Origin: Extibacter muris | GTDB lineage: Bacteria > Bacillota > Clostridia > Lachnospirales > Lachnospiraceae | Reading direction: 5' to 3' | Assembly: GCF_004345005.1 (NCBI RefSeq) | Contig: NZ_SMMX01000006.1 | Coordinates: 157,831 to 221,830 of the forward strand | Length of the DNA stretch: 64,000 nt | In this document: positions 24,616 through 31,300 of the stretch, piece by piece | How positions within the stretch are numbered: position 1 is the first letter of the stretch | Layout of the letters: the number at the start of each line of letters is the position of its first letter | Position numbers and translations under genes: made by a program | The notes under the pieces: generated by a model | The model's input: the letters and a program-made list of their open reading frames with translations, nothing else | Told to the model about the DNA's origin: nothing | Database searches by the model: none

Positions 24616-24756
24616 CTAAGCGGTATTCTTCTTTTGCTCGTACTCCGATTTTTGTTTTCTCTGGTAGTAGAGAGCCACAAGAGCTTCTGTAAGCCGCTTT
24701 TCGCAACCTTCCGTATATATAGCGGTACAGGTGTATTCTTCTTTGCTTCTACTCAT
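24616..24756 (-). CDS. Small phage protein, 46 residues
   Basis: ATG 24756 behind GAGGAGGTGAAGTGC, one of the strongest binding sites in the window. MSRSKEEYTCTAIYTEGCEK then RLTEALVALYYQRKQKSEYE, helical and charged. It is an early-operon gene and the function is unknown. Confidence 0.65.
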   Translation of the reverse strand: MSRSKEEYTCTAIYTEGCEKRLTEALVALYYQRKQKSEYEQKKNTA

Positions 24757-24802
24757 GCACTTCACCTCCTCGGTTAATTGTATGTATTATGGATTGTCCT
24801 TG

Positions 24803-24831
24803 TTGCCATTTTCTCCCATTACTCCTATACT
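24803..24831 (+). promoter_or_regulatory. Promoter for the DUF1883 gene
   Basis: Plus strand TTGCCA (24803-24808), 17-base spacer, TATACT (24826-24831), 52 bases before the ATG. It drives a gene opposed to the early operon. Confidence 0.6.
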
Positions 24832-24882
24832 GTATTTACAGGCACCGCCATGCCGAGTACATAAGAAGGGAGTACAAAATAC

Positions 24883-25122
24883 ATGGCACAAGTACCATAT
24901 GCAGACAGTAATGGGCACCTTTCCGTAGAAGTCCAGCTAAAACATGCGGCAGATGTATTTTTAGTTGATTCTTCAAATTTTCAAAAATACAAATCCGGTA
25001 AACAATTTAAATATTTTGGTGGACACTATACAGAAACCCCTGTTCACATTACTGTATCGGGAAGTGGCCGCTGGTATCTGATTGTTCAGGGTGGGGGCCA
25101 ATATCAATATCGTTTCTACTGA
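24883..25122 (+). CDS. DUF1883-domain protein, candidate moron
   Basis: 79 residues. SVEVQLKHAADVFLVDSSNF followed by YKSGKQFKYFGGHYTETPVH and VSGSGRWYLIVQGGG fits DUF1883, a small beta-sandwich domain. In other bacteria I recall it fused to TIR domains. Here it stands alone as almost the only plus-strand gene in the early region. It has its own promoter (24803-24831) and terminator (25131-25161), so it can be expressed from the prophage state. It may be a lysogenic-conversion or anti-phage gene. Confidence 0.75.
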   Translation: MAQVPYADSNGHLSVEVQLKHAADVFLVDSSNFQKYKSGKQFKYFGGHYTETPVHITVSGSGRWYLIVQGGGQYQYRFY

Positions 25123-25315
25123 TTTCTGATGAGATTGGCGTTTTTTCGTCAATCTCTTTTTGTATTACAGCATTATCATTCATGTAGTTGATTATTTTTT
25201 CTGTTGCCTCTAATACATTTGAAACTGTCATGCTATTTTTTTTAACAAGAGAAATGACTGTTTTTATAAACTCTTCTTCTGTTTCACTTGTTATTATTTT
25301 TTTCGTCTCAATCAC
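25049..25315 (-). CDS. Small phage early protein, 88 residues
   Basis: GTG 25315 behind GGAGGTGACATAG. KKIITSETEEEFIKTVISLV followed by KKNSMTVSNVLEATEKIINY, helical, resembling small XRE-partner proteins. Its last 24 codons overlap the DUF1883 gene on the other strand. The terminator of that gene also lies inside this coding region. Function unknown. Confidence 0.6.
   Translation of the reverse strand: MIETKKIITSETEEEFIKTVISLVKKNSMTVSNVLEATEKIINYMNDNAVIQKEIDEKTPISSEISRNDIDIGPHPEQSDTSGHFPIQ
25131..25161 (+). terminator. Terminator of the DUF1883 gene
   Basis: Plus-strand stem GAGATTGGCG / CGTCAATCTC (one G-U pair) with a six-T loop and a TTTTTG tail, starting 8 bases after the DUF1883 stop. 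It lies inside the opposite-strand 88-residue gene. Confidence 0.7.
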
Positions 25316-25327
25316 CTATGTCACCTC

Positions 25328-25483
25328 CTATCCTGCTTTCTTGTCATTCGTCATAATTTGTCTGTCACCAAGCGCCCTTACGTAAATAAGAGCTTGCTTC
25401 CTTTCTGCTTCGGGTAGTGACGTTAATAATTCATACAGCTCCTTACCCTCTGAAGTATCTTTTTTTGTTAGCTGATTATTCAT
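25328..25483 (-). CDS. Small phage early protein, 51 residues
   Basis: ATG 25483 behind GTGAGGTGAAATAA. MNNQLTKKDTSEGKELYELL, then TSLPEAERKQALIYVRALGD. The motif 'L..LP...R..A..Y...L' is familiar from small regulators next to phage repressors. It is the first gene after the minus promoter at 25527-25555. Confidence 0.65.
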   Translation of the reverse strand: MNNQLTKKDTSEGKELYELLTSLPEAERKQALIYVRALGDRQIMTNDKKAG

Positions 25484-25506
25484 TTATTTCACCTCACTTA
25501 CTCATA

Positions 25507-25555
25507 TTGCTTTTTTTCACATGGTCTATATAATTTAGGTATAGGTTTTCGCCAA
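25507..25555. promoter_or_regulatory. Overlapping divergent promoters
   Basis: Minus strand: TTGGCG (25555-25550), 17 bases, TATATA (25532-25527), for the early gene at 25483. Plus strand: TTGCTT (25507-25512), 16 bases, TATAAT (25529-25534), for the membrane gene at 25585. The two -10 boxes share bases 25529-25532, so polymerase binding is mutually exclusive. Confidence 0.55.
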
Positions 25556-25584
25556 AACAAAATAAAAAGAAAGGATAAAAACTT

Positions 25585-25980
25585 ATGCCCAAATTAGATT
25601 TAACCGTAACAATATCTGTCATACTCGCTCTGTGTGCCACCATTACTCCATCCATAACCACATTTTTAAATAACCGACATCAATTAAAAATGAAAAAGCT
25701 TGAGCTGGAATTACAGGAGAAAAAAGAACTTCTTTTTTATCGTAGGGAAGTATACGAAAACTATCTAAAATACACTATGCGTTGCATACACCGTGATGAT
25801 AATGAATCCGCCCATTTGTATGACGAATATTATGCACTTGCACTTATTTACTTCCCGTCTGAACTAACTCCTGTTCTAATGGATATTAACCAATGCGTTA
25901 CTACCCGGAATGGCTTTCAATCTCTTGACGCATTTAATGAACTTTCTAAAAATATACGTGGTATTTTAAAAACAATGTGA
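25585..25980 (+). CDS. Membrane-anchored coiled-coil protein, possible exclusion protein
   Basis: 131 residues. One N-terminal membrane segment (LTVTISVILALCATITPSIT), then a charged coiled coil (RHQLKMKKLELELQEKKELL) and a cytoplasmic helical domain. It has its own promoter with TATAAT and lies in the plus-strand lysogeny cluster with the repressor. This layout resembles superinfection-exclusion genes, but there is no recognisable family, so the role is inference. Confidence 0.65.
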   Translation: MPKLDLTVTISVILALCATITPSITTFLNNRHQLKMKKLELELQEKKELLFYRREVYENYLKYTMRCIHRDDNESAHLYDEYYALALIYFPSELTPVLMDINQCVTTRNGFQSLDAFNELSKNIRGILKTM

Positions 25981-26104
25981 GCATAGTACAGATAAAAATT
26001 GCCCATACCGGATATACATTATCCTGCGGTGCTATTTTCCGCATAATATATATAAAGCATATAGCTACAATCCACACTATCAGTAGCAATATCCATGTTG
26101 CCAA
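25946..26104 (-). CDS. Small two-pass membrane protein, 52 residues
   Basis: TTG 26104 behind GCGAGGTGAAGACAAA. Two hydrophobic helices (ATWILLLIVWIVAICFIYIM and YPVWAIFICTMLTLFL). It is the first gene after the strong TTGACA/TATTAT promoter, at the cro position of a lambda-like switch, but it is not a DNA-binding protein. Its end overlaps the plus-strand membrane gene by 35 bases. Confidence 0.55.
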   Translation of the reverse strand: MATWILLLIVWIVAICFIYIMRKIAPQDNVYPVWAIFICTMLTLFLKYHVYF

Positions 26105-26142
26105 TTTGTCTTCACCTCGCTTTCTGTGTTGCCTATGGTTAT

Positions 26143-26211
26143 ATAATAATCCACTTTGGTAACTTTGTCAATGTATTTTTGTTGACTTTGGTAACTTATT
26201 ATGGTAATCTC
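26143..26211. promoter_or_regulatory. Lysis-lysogeny control region with divergent promoters and repeated operators
   Basis: Minus strand: TTGACA (26171-26166), 17 bases, TATTAT (26148-26143), the early promoter. Plus strand: TTGACT (26182-26187), 17 bases, TAATCT (26205-26210), for the repressor. The sequence ACTTTGGTAACT occurs at 26153-26164 (inside the early promoter) and at 26185-26196 (over the repressor promoter). A weaker copy may lie near 26199. These are likely repressor operators. Confidence 0.7.
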
Positions 26212-26238
26212 CTATTAAAGGCAGGTGAATATATATAA

Positions 26239-26607
26239 ATGAATGATAGAATTAAAGAAATTCGGAAGTCTTTTCAATTAACATTAGAAGAATTTGGGAA
26301 AAGATTAGGTGTAACCAAGACTGCCATATCTCGCTTAGAGAATGGAGATAGGGGTATCACAGACCAAATGATACTTTCAATATGTAGAGAATATAATATC
26401 AATGAAGAATGGCTCCGAACTGGTAGAGGAAATATGAAAGAAGATATTCCTGTAGAGGATGAATACTTTAAAGCAGCCACACAAATTTCAAAGGGCAAAG
26501 ATAAACTAGCTATGCAGGCAATTATTGAATATTGGAAATTAGATGAGAAAAGCAAGCAGGTATTTAGGGATTATCTGAAAAACGTGGTTGAAAAAAGCAG
26601 GGACTAA
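26239..26607 (+). CDS. XRE-family prophage repressor (CI-like), no cleavage domain
   Basis: 122 residues. Helix-turn-helix at residues about 5-60 (IRKSFQLTLEEFGKRLGVTK, then TAISRLENGDRGITDQMILS). The rest is a short acidic, helical oligomerisation part. There is no S24 peptidase domain with Ser/Lys dyad, so RecA-stimulated self-cleavage is not expected. The promoter and operators lie directly upstream and a binding site GGCAGGTGAA precedes the ATG. A LexA-controlled small gene converges on its 3' end. Confidence 0.88.
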   Translation: MNDRIKEIRKSFQLTLEEFGKRLGVTKTAISRLENGDRGITDQMILSICREYNINEEWLRTGRGNMKEDIPVEDEYFKAATQISKGKDKLAMQAIIEYWKLDEKSKQVFRDYLKNVVEKSRD

Positions 26608-26618
26608 AGTCCCCGCTT
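26591..26618 (-). terminator. Terminator between repressor and the 35-residue gene
   Basis: Minus strand AAGCGGGGAC / GTCCCTGCTT (one G-U pair), loop TTTA, followed by a six-base U-tract. The G-U pair and U-tract show it is built for the minus transcript. The plus-strand version has a mismatch and no U-run. Confidence 0.65.
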
Positions 26619-26726
26619 TCATCCCGTGAGATTTTTAATAACCGTATAGATTGCTATTAAAATCTTTATATCCGTTGTTTGATTGACCATTTCAATTATT
26701 AATTTTTGATATTCGTCCTTATTCAT
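26619..26726 (-). CDS. 35-residue protein under SOS-type control, candidate antirepressor
   Basis: ATG 26726 behind TTCAGGAGGTCGTACAT. The product is MNKDEYQKLIIEMVNQTTDI followed by KILIAIYTVIKNLTG, one amphipathic helix pair. It converges with the repressor gene and ends 11 bases from it. Its promoter (26781-26809) is flanked by two LexA-like boxes. Since the repressor lacks a self-cleavage domain, this peptide is a good candidate for the inducer that inactivates it after DNA damage. I have seen similar short proteins beside clostridial phage repressors. Confidence 0.65.
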   Translation of the reverse strand: MNKDEYQKLIIEMVNQTTDIKILIAIYTVIKNLTG

Positions 26727-26751
26727 ATGTACGACCTCCTGAAAGCTATAG

Positions 26752-26833
26752 CAAACACACGTTCGAAATTCCTTATATTTATAATACTATATTGTATCAC
26801 AGATATCAATAGGGAAAATCGAACATACTTTCG
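26752..26833 (-). promoter_or_regulatory. LexA-box-flanked promoter of the 35-residue gene
   Basis: Minus strand TTGATA (26809-26804), 17-base spacer, TATTAT (26786-26781). CGAACGTGTGTTTG at 26752-26765 fits the Gram-positive LexA pattern CGAAC-RNRY-GTTYG fully and lies just downstream of the start of transcription. CGAAAGTATGTTCG at 26820-26833 has one mismatch and lies upstream of the -35 box. Confidence 0.65.
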
Positions 26834-27111
26834 TTTTTAGTATTTATTGGATAAGCGCTCATCACATTTTATTATGACTTAATTATACCAGTTATAGCCC
26901 GGTTTCCAACCGGTTTGTAATAATATAGTCGCAATTTGTAATAATTTAAAAACCGTCCCATTTCTGAGACGGTTTCGCAGATACTACCTGCCGGACGTAC
27001 CGGAATGATAGAATCTCCCTCAACAAGAGAATTATATCATTTCCGTTAGCGTCCTGCAAGTGGGCGTATTTTTTTAACCATTTTTTAATAAGCTATAGAG
27101 GAGATGATTGT
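26834..27111. other. Intergenic region before the integrase
   Basis: About 280 AT-rich bases without a gene. A hairpin AACCGTC / GACGGTT at about 26951-26976 has a T-run only on the minus strand, where no gene needs it. The integrase binding site GAGGAGATGATTGT lies at the end. No clear promoter was identified. Confidence 0.5.
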
Positions 27112-28656
27112 ATGAGAATTGGTATCTACCCAAGAAAATCAGTATACCGCGATAACAGCGATTCAGTGTCCGTCCAGGTGAAGATGTGTAAGGATTATGC
27201 CAGCATCTTATACCGGGACGAGCATCTTGATTTTTATGTCTATGATAAGGACGAAGGTTATTCCGGGAAAAACACAAACCGTCCATCCTTCAAGGAGCTA
27301 ATGCGTGATGTCAAGTCTGGCAAGCTCGATATAGTAATGGTATATAAGTTAGATCGTATCAGCCGTAATGTGCAGGAATTTGCAACCATGTACGAAACCA
27401 TGCAGCAGCACGATGTTTCCTTTATTTCCGTAAAAGAGACCTTCGACACATCGACTCCTATCGGGAGGACTGTAATGTATATCCTCGCCGCATTCGCCCA
27501 ATTGGAACGGGAGAACACGTCGGAGCGAGTGGCTGACAGCATGCGTTCCCTCGGCGTTACGGGTCGATGGACTGGCGGCAAGCTCCCAACCGGCATGGCA
27601 TCTACCCGGAAGAAAGTTGACGGGAAGGAACACTCCTATCTGGTAGTGGACAACAACAAAATTGGCCTCGTAAAGATGCTCGGACAAATGATTCTAAGCG
27701 GATATAGCATAACGAGTTTAGAACGTTACTGCAGGGATAACAATATTACGAGCCAGTCGGGAAAATATCTGAACACGTCACAGATACATGGCATATTAAC
27801 CAACCCTGTATACTGCCAAAATGACTTGCAAGCCTATTATTATTTCCAAGATAAGGGATGTACTCTGCCTGATGAACGCTGTTTCGATGGGACCAAAGGA
27901 TTGATTGCATACGGCCGCACGAAGGGCACAGCTCAAAAAAGAATATTGACTAGCGAAAATTGGATAATTTCCATAGGCATCCACGATTGGGTATTTTCGT
28001 CCGATGACTTTATAGCCATACAAAAGCGGATAGGCCAGAACAAGCAAATCCGCAAGCAGAAGCACGAGGTTGGTATCCTTAAGGGTGTACTACGCTGTAA
28101 ATGTGGACGCTTGATGCATAATCGCGTATATATAAAAAATGGGAAGATGTTTGCATACTACTATTGCCAGGAACGCGACAGAAAAGGGTTACAGTATTGT
28201 GATGCGGAGTTCGTTAAGATTGATGTCATAGATGATATGTTCTTTGATAAGCTGAGAGAAATCCGTCTGAATCCAGAATATGTGTATCTGGCAACGAGTA
28301 ATGGCACGGCAGACACTGACGGACTAAAAAAGGAAATCCGGGCGGTCGAAAGGTCATTGGAAAATCTTGCAACGCAGCTCCAAGAGAACATATCCTCAAC
28401 TGCATCTAAATACATCATTTCGCAGATGGAGACTTTAGACCGGAAACTTGATTCGTTGAACAGGGAACTGCATTCCGAAGAGGTTCGAAAAGCTAATGAA
28501 AAGACGGAGGAAGAGGAAAGGAAGGAAGTTTTTAATAACATCTGCTTCTTACTTGATAATCTTGATATGCTGTCCTACAAAGAGCAGAACGAGCTCGTGC
28601 GGAAAATTGTGAAACGTTGTGTTTTAGACGGGAAAAATCTAAGCATCTCTTTTTAA
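27112..28656 (+). CDS. Large serine integrase
   Basis: 514 residues. Resolvase catalytic domain at residues 1-150 with the active serine at position 10 (IYPRKSVY) and the conserved YKLDRISRN and GRTVMYILAAFAQLERENTS blocks. Then a recombinase domain, a zinc-ribbon domain (LRCKCGRLMHNRV ... YYCQERDRKGLQYCD) and a long coiled coil (residues about 415-490). It integrates and excises the prophage. The stop lies within about 30 bases of the right attachment site, which is typical. Confidence 0.95.
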   Translation: MRIGIYPRKSVYRDNSDSVSVQVKMCKDYASILYRDEHLDFYVYDKDEGYSGKNTNRPSFKELMRDVKSGKLDIVMVYKLDRISRNVQEFATMYETMQQHDVSFISVKETFDTSTPIGRTVMYILAAFAQLERENTSERVADSMRSLGVTGRWTGGKLPTGMASTRKKVDGKEHSYLVVDNNKIGLVKMLGQMILSGYSITSLERYCRDNNITSQSGKYLNTSQIHGILTNPVYCQNDLQAYYYFQDKGCTLPDERCFDGTKGLIAYGRTKGTAQKRILTSENWIISIGIHDWVFSSDDFIAIQKRIGQNKQIRKQKHEVGILKGVLRCKCGRLMHNRVYIKNGKMFAYYYCQERDRKGLQYCDAEFVKIDVIDDMFFDKLREIRLNPEYVYLATSNGTADTDGLKKEIRAVERSLENLATQLQENISSTASKYIISQMETLDRKLDSLNRELHSEEVRKANEKTEEEERKEVFNNICFLLDNLDMLSYKEQNELVRKIVKRCVLDGKNLSISF

Positions 28657-28700
28657 GTGTATTCTATTTATTATACATATTGGCGTCCCCACCTGGCCCA
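28657..28700. other. Right prophage attachment site (attR)
   Basis: On the minus strand the M23 peptidase reading frame follows its family up to ...MGQVGTPI (codon at 28678-28680) and then enters unrelated AT-rich phage DNA adjoining the integrase stop. The crossover therefore lies near GGGACGCCAAT (about 28680-28692). The other half of the gene should be at the left end of the prophage, outside the window. Confidence 0.7.
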
Positions 28701-29277
28701 TCATATCATGCCCCAGATGGTTTCTCTTATAGCCATAGGTCCTGGACACGCCAAAATCATCATAATCTCCATAAGGGAATCCTTTTGCAATAGGGTGGTA
28801 GGCCTTCAGCCCATATGTTTCTGTATATTTCCCGTCCTCCCCCTGGATCTTGAACGTTCCGACCATGCCGCCGAGAACGGACTCATAAGCCTCATGGTAA
28901 TATTCATAATACTGCATGTCTTTGGTGAGCGCCTCCATGTCGGCCCCGTCCTGGGACAGCTGTTCAGCCAGCGCATCCATGTCACCGGCCTTATAACTTG
29001 TAAAATCGCCTCCGTATTTTGCCCCAAGATATGAAAGCAGTTCTATCCAGTCCAGATGTGGTTCCTTACCGTATGTATCTACATCATACTGGTACGCTTT
29101 GTCCAATGCCTCATAAGACACATTAAACTCCACCCATTTGATATAGTCGTCTTCCTTCTCCTCTGCCACAGCGGCTGTCTTTTCCGCATTAGCCCTTCCA
29201 AACAGAAGTGCAGCTGCAAGGACAATCAGAAGCAGCTCGGCGGCAATGCCCTTCGGTGATATAACAAACTTACGCAT
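28679..29277 (-). pseudogene. M23 metallopeptidase gene interrupted by the prophage
   Basis: The N-terminal 200 residues of a secreted or membrane-anchored M23 peptidase: signal/membrane segment (GIAAELLLIVLAAALLFGRA), helical region, then KRNHLGHDMMGQVGTPI carrying the first zinc ligands (H-x-G-x-D type). The frame then reads into phage sequence (CIINRIHLKRDA) and stops at 28639. The H-x-H part of the active site is missing. I recall full-length relatives in many Lachnospiraceae. A sigma-E-like promoter upstream and the neighbouring sporulation genes hint at a role in spore formation. Confidence 0.8.
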
Positions 29278-29305
29278 ACATGCTCCCGTATATCGGATTC
29301 CTAAC

Positions 29306-29348
29306 AGTCTATGACACGGGACAGTTCCATATGACGTTCATCTGAATA
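29306..29348 (-). promoter_or_regulatory. Possible sigma-E-like promoter for the M23 gene
   Basis: Minus strand GTCATATG, 14 bases, CATAGACT, within the 110 bases upstream of the ATG at 29277. This resembles the mother-cell sigma-E pattern (GTCATATT, 14, CATACAAT) with a few mismatches. Speculative. Confidence 0.3.
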
Positions 29349-29391
29349 TATTAGTAAAAAGAGTATACACCCAAAGTCAGGAGCAATGTCC

Positions 29392-29973
29392 ATGCACCTT
29401 ATATCATCTATACTGTTTGCATTGTCCGCCAACATAGACACCCTGATCGTCGGAATATCCTATGGAATCAAAAAGGAGCGCGTACCCTTTGCCGAAAATA
29501 TCGTCATCAGCCTGATTACATTTGCCGGCACGATATTCTCCATCTATATGGGTCTGCAGTTAACCTTATTCATTCCGGCCAGCGCCGCCCAGAGGATCGG
29601 CTGTATCGTCCTCATTATCCTCGGCCTGTATTATACGGTCAAATCCATCATAGAATACCGACAAGGCAGGCTGCCGCCGGATGACTGGGATAATCCGGAG
29701 GCGGAACCGCCGGATAAGACGATATCCCTGAAAGAAGCAATCCTCATTGCCTGCGCCCTCACTGTGAATAATATGGGGATGGGCATAGGCGCCAGCATCT
29801 CTGGGATGAAGCTCATCCCCACCTCCATCGCCACCCTTCTCATCTGTATGGTATTCCTGCACGCCGGTAATAAAATAGGCCGTATAGGAGTATCGGGCGC
29901 CCTGAAACGGTGGGCCGGACCGGTCTCAGGCATGATACTGATCGTGCTCGGGCTATACGAGATGCTGCTATAG
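29392..29973 (+). CDS. ytaF: YtaF/MntP-like sporulation membrane protein
   Basis: 193 residues. The start at 29392 was chosen for its 7-base spacing from AGGAGC; an ATG at 29386 is too close. Six membrane segments arranged as two repeats of three (LISSILFALSANIDTLIVGI ... ILIACALTVNNMGMGIGASI), with acidic/Asn residues as in the MntP fold. YtaF-type proteins are linked to sporulation in Bacillus; the transported ion is not known. A hydrophilic loop of about 45 residues joins the halves. Confidence 0.82.
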   Translation: MHLISSILFALSANIDTLIVGISYGIKKERVPFAENIVISLITFAGTIFSIYMGLQLTLFIPASAAQRIGCIVLIILGLYYTVKSIIEYRQGRLPPDDWDNPEAEPPDKTISLKEAILIACALTVNNMGMGIGASISGMKLIPTSIATLLICMVFLHAGNKIGRIGVSGALKRWAGPVSGMILIVLGLYEMLL

Positions 29974-29984
29974 CCACAAAGCTC

Positions 29985-30033
29985 AAAAAAATAAGAACCA
30001 GAATGTACACCTCTTTTCCTTCCGGTTCTTATT
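29985..30033 (-). terminator. Bidirectional terminator between ytaF and the 30142 gene
   Basis: Perfect 10-bp stem AATAAGAACC / GGTTCTTATT with a 24-base loop. On the minus strand a TTTTTTT tract follows, so it ends the gene at 30142-30486. It can also fold for the ytaF transcript but lacks a U-run there. Confidence 0.7.
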
Positions 30034-30141
30034 GCCTACATATTCTTTTCCGAAAACTCCCAGACACTTCGTAATAGTATCCCCCCCCCTTATGTCCGCA
30101 TCCATAACATCTTGTGGCATTATTTCTTTTTCCATACTGCT

Positions 30142-30486
30142 TTACATATTCTCCTTCATCCGGTAATTCTTTCTGCCATATCCGGTTCCGTCTTCCTTTG
30201 ACCTATTGCAGCCAATCGGAACGGCCTTCCCGTTTTTCTCTTCCGCCGAATCCAGGCAGACACTTCCCATCCCGCCCTTCACAGACTCAATCGGAAGTTC
30301 CTTTGCATCATCCACCGCATTCCAGAAATGTGTCATGGCAAAAGCGGTCTTTGAACCGAACCGCAGCTTACCGGCGTCGTTCACAGGCGTATACCTTCCT
30401 GCACGGAACCAATACCTTGTAAGCAGGTAGCAGAAGAAGAGTACGGCGACTACGAAGATAAGTGTAAATATAAGATTAGATGACAT
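30142..30486 (-). CDS. Small membrane-anchored protein, unknown
   Basis: 114 residues. ATG 30486 was chosen for AAGGAG with 8-base spacing. One N-terminal membrane segment (LIFTLIFVVAVLFFCYLLTR), then a soluble basic domain (YWFRAGRYTPVNDAGKLRFG ... KTAFAMTHFWNAVDDAKELP). The Gly/Lys-rich end (GYGRKNYRMKENM) is unusual. No family is recognised. It is a single gene with its own terminator. Confidence 0.6.
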   Translation of the reverse strand: MSSNLIFTLIFVVAVLFFCYLLTRYWFRAGRYTPVNDAGKLRFGSKTAFAMTHFWNAVDDAKELPIESVKGGMGSVCLDSAEEKNGKAVPIGCNRSKEDGTGYGRKNYRMKENM

Positions 30487-30594
30487 ACGAAACACTCCTT
30501 TCCACTTTTATTTGTTACTATAATTGTATGACTACTTTTTTATAAAGTCAATATTATCTGACATGTTTTCGCGATAATTTTACTGGATTGAAGA

Positions 30595-30657
30595 CAAAAA
30601 AGATAAGGCTGCCCTCCGCCATACACGCAATATACATGCATGGAAAAGAGCAGCCTT
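30595..30657 (-). terminator. Terminator of the cotJ operon
   Basis: AAGGCTGC / GCAGCCTT stem with a 37-base loop, followed on the minus strand by ATCTTTTTTG, 26 bases after the cotJC stop. Confidence 0.6.
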
Positions 30658-30682
30658 GCCAGCCTCACGCCTGTTCCGGCTT

Positions 30683-31300
30683 CTAAAGCTTACCGTGAAA
30701 TTTGTCTTTATCAAATTCAGGGTTGAAATAGTAGAAATTCTTGCTGTCCAGCTGGTCCTTCGTCTTCTCCAATGCCTCACCGAAACGCTGGAAGTGGACT
30801 ATCTCCCTTGTACGCAGGAACTTAAGCGGTTCTCTTACTTCCGGGTCTGTAATCATGCGCAGCAGATTGTCATATACGGTCCTGGCTTTCTGTTCTGCGG
30901 CCAGGTCCTCCGTCAGGTCTGCTATCGCGTCTCCCTTGGACTGGAATTCCAGTGCCGTAAATGGAACAGACGCTGCGGCCTGTGGCCAGAGCGCTGTCGT
31001 GTGGTCGATATAATAGGCGTCAAAACCCGCTGTCTTGGCCTCTTCAATCGTAAGGTCTTTCGTCAGCTGGTATACCATGGCACAGATGATCTCCATATGA
31101 GCCAGCTCTTCTGTCCCGATATCCGTCAACAGGCCGCCAACCGCCTTGACCGGCATCGTATACCTCTGGGCCAGATATCTCATGGAAGCGGACAGTTCAC
31201 CGTCCGGACCGCCGTACTGGCTTATGATCATCTGAGCCGTTTTCGGGCATGTCTTTGTAATCTTAACCGGAAACTGCAATCTCTTCTCATACTGCCACAT
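30683..31300 (-). CDS. cotJC: Spore coat protein CotJC (manganese-catalase family)
   Basis: 205 residues from ATG 31300, overlapping the stop of the upstream gene by one base (TAATG). MWQYEKRLQFPVKITKTCPK is the CotJC start. Glu/His ligands of the di-manganese ferritin-like fold are visible (GGLLTDIGTEELAHMEIICA, EQKARTVYDNLLRMITD, FLRTREIVHFQRFGEAL). It is part of the inner spore coat and may dismutate peroxide. Confidence 0.92.
   Translation of the reverse strand: MWQYEKRLQFPVKITKTCPKTAQMIISQYGGPDGELSASMRYLAQRYTMPVKAVGGLLTDIGTEELAHMEIICAMVYQLTKDLTIEEAKTAGFDAYYIDHTTALWPQAAASVPFTALEFQSKGDAIADLTEDLAAEQKARTVYDNLLRMITDPEVREPLKFLRTREIVHFQRFGEALEKTKDQLDSKNFYYFNPEFDKDKFHGKL

Noticed and set aside
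26820..26833. Treating the upstream LexA-like box as part of the integrase promoter
   Set aside because: It lies about 280 bases from the integrase and no integrase promoter was found near it, while it flanks the minus-strand promoter closely.
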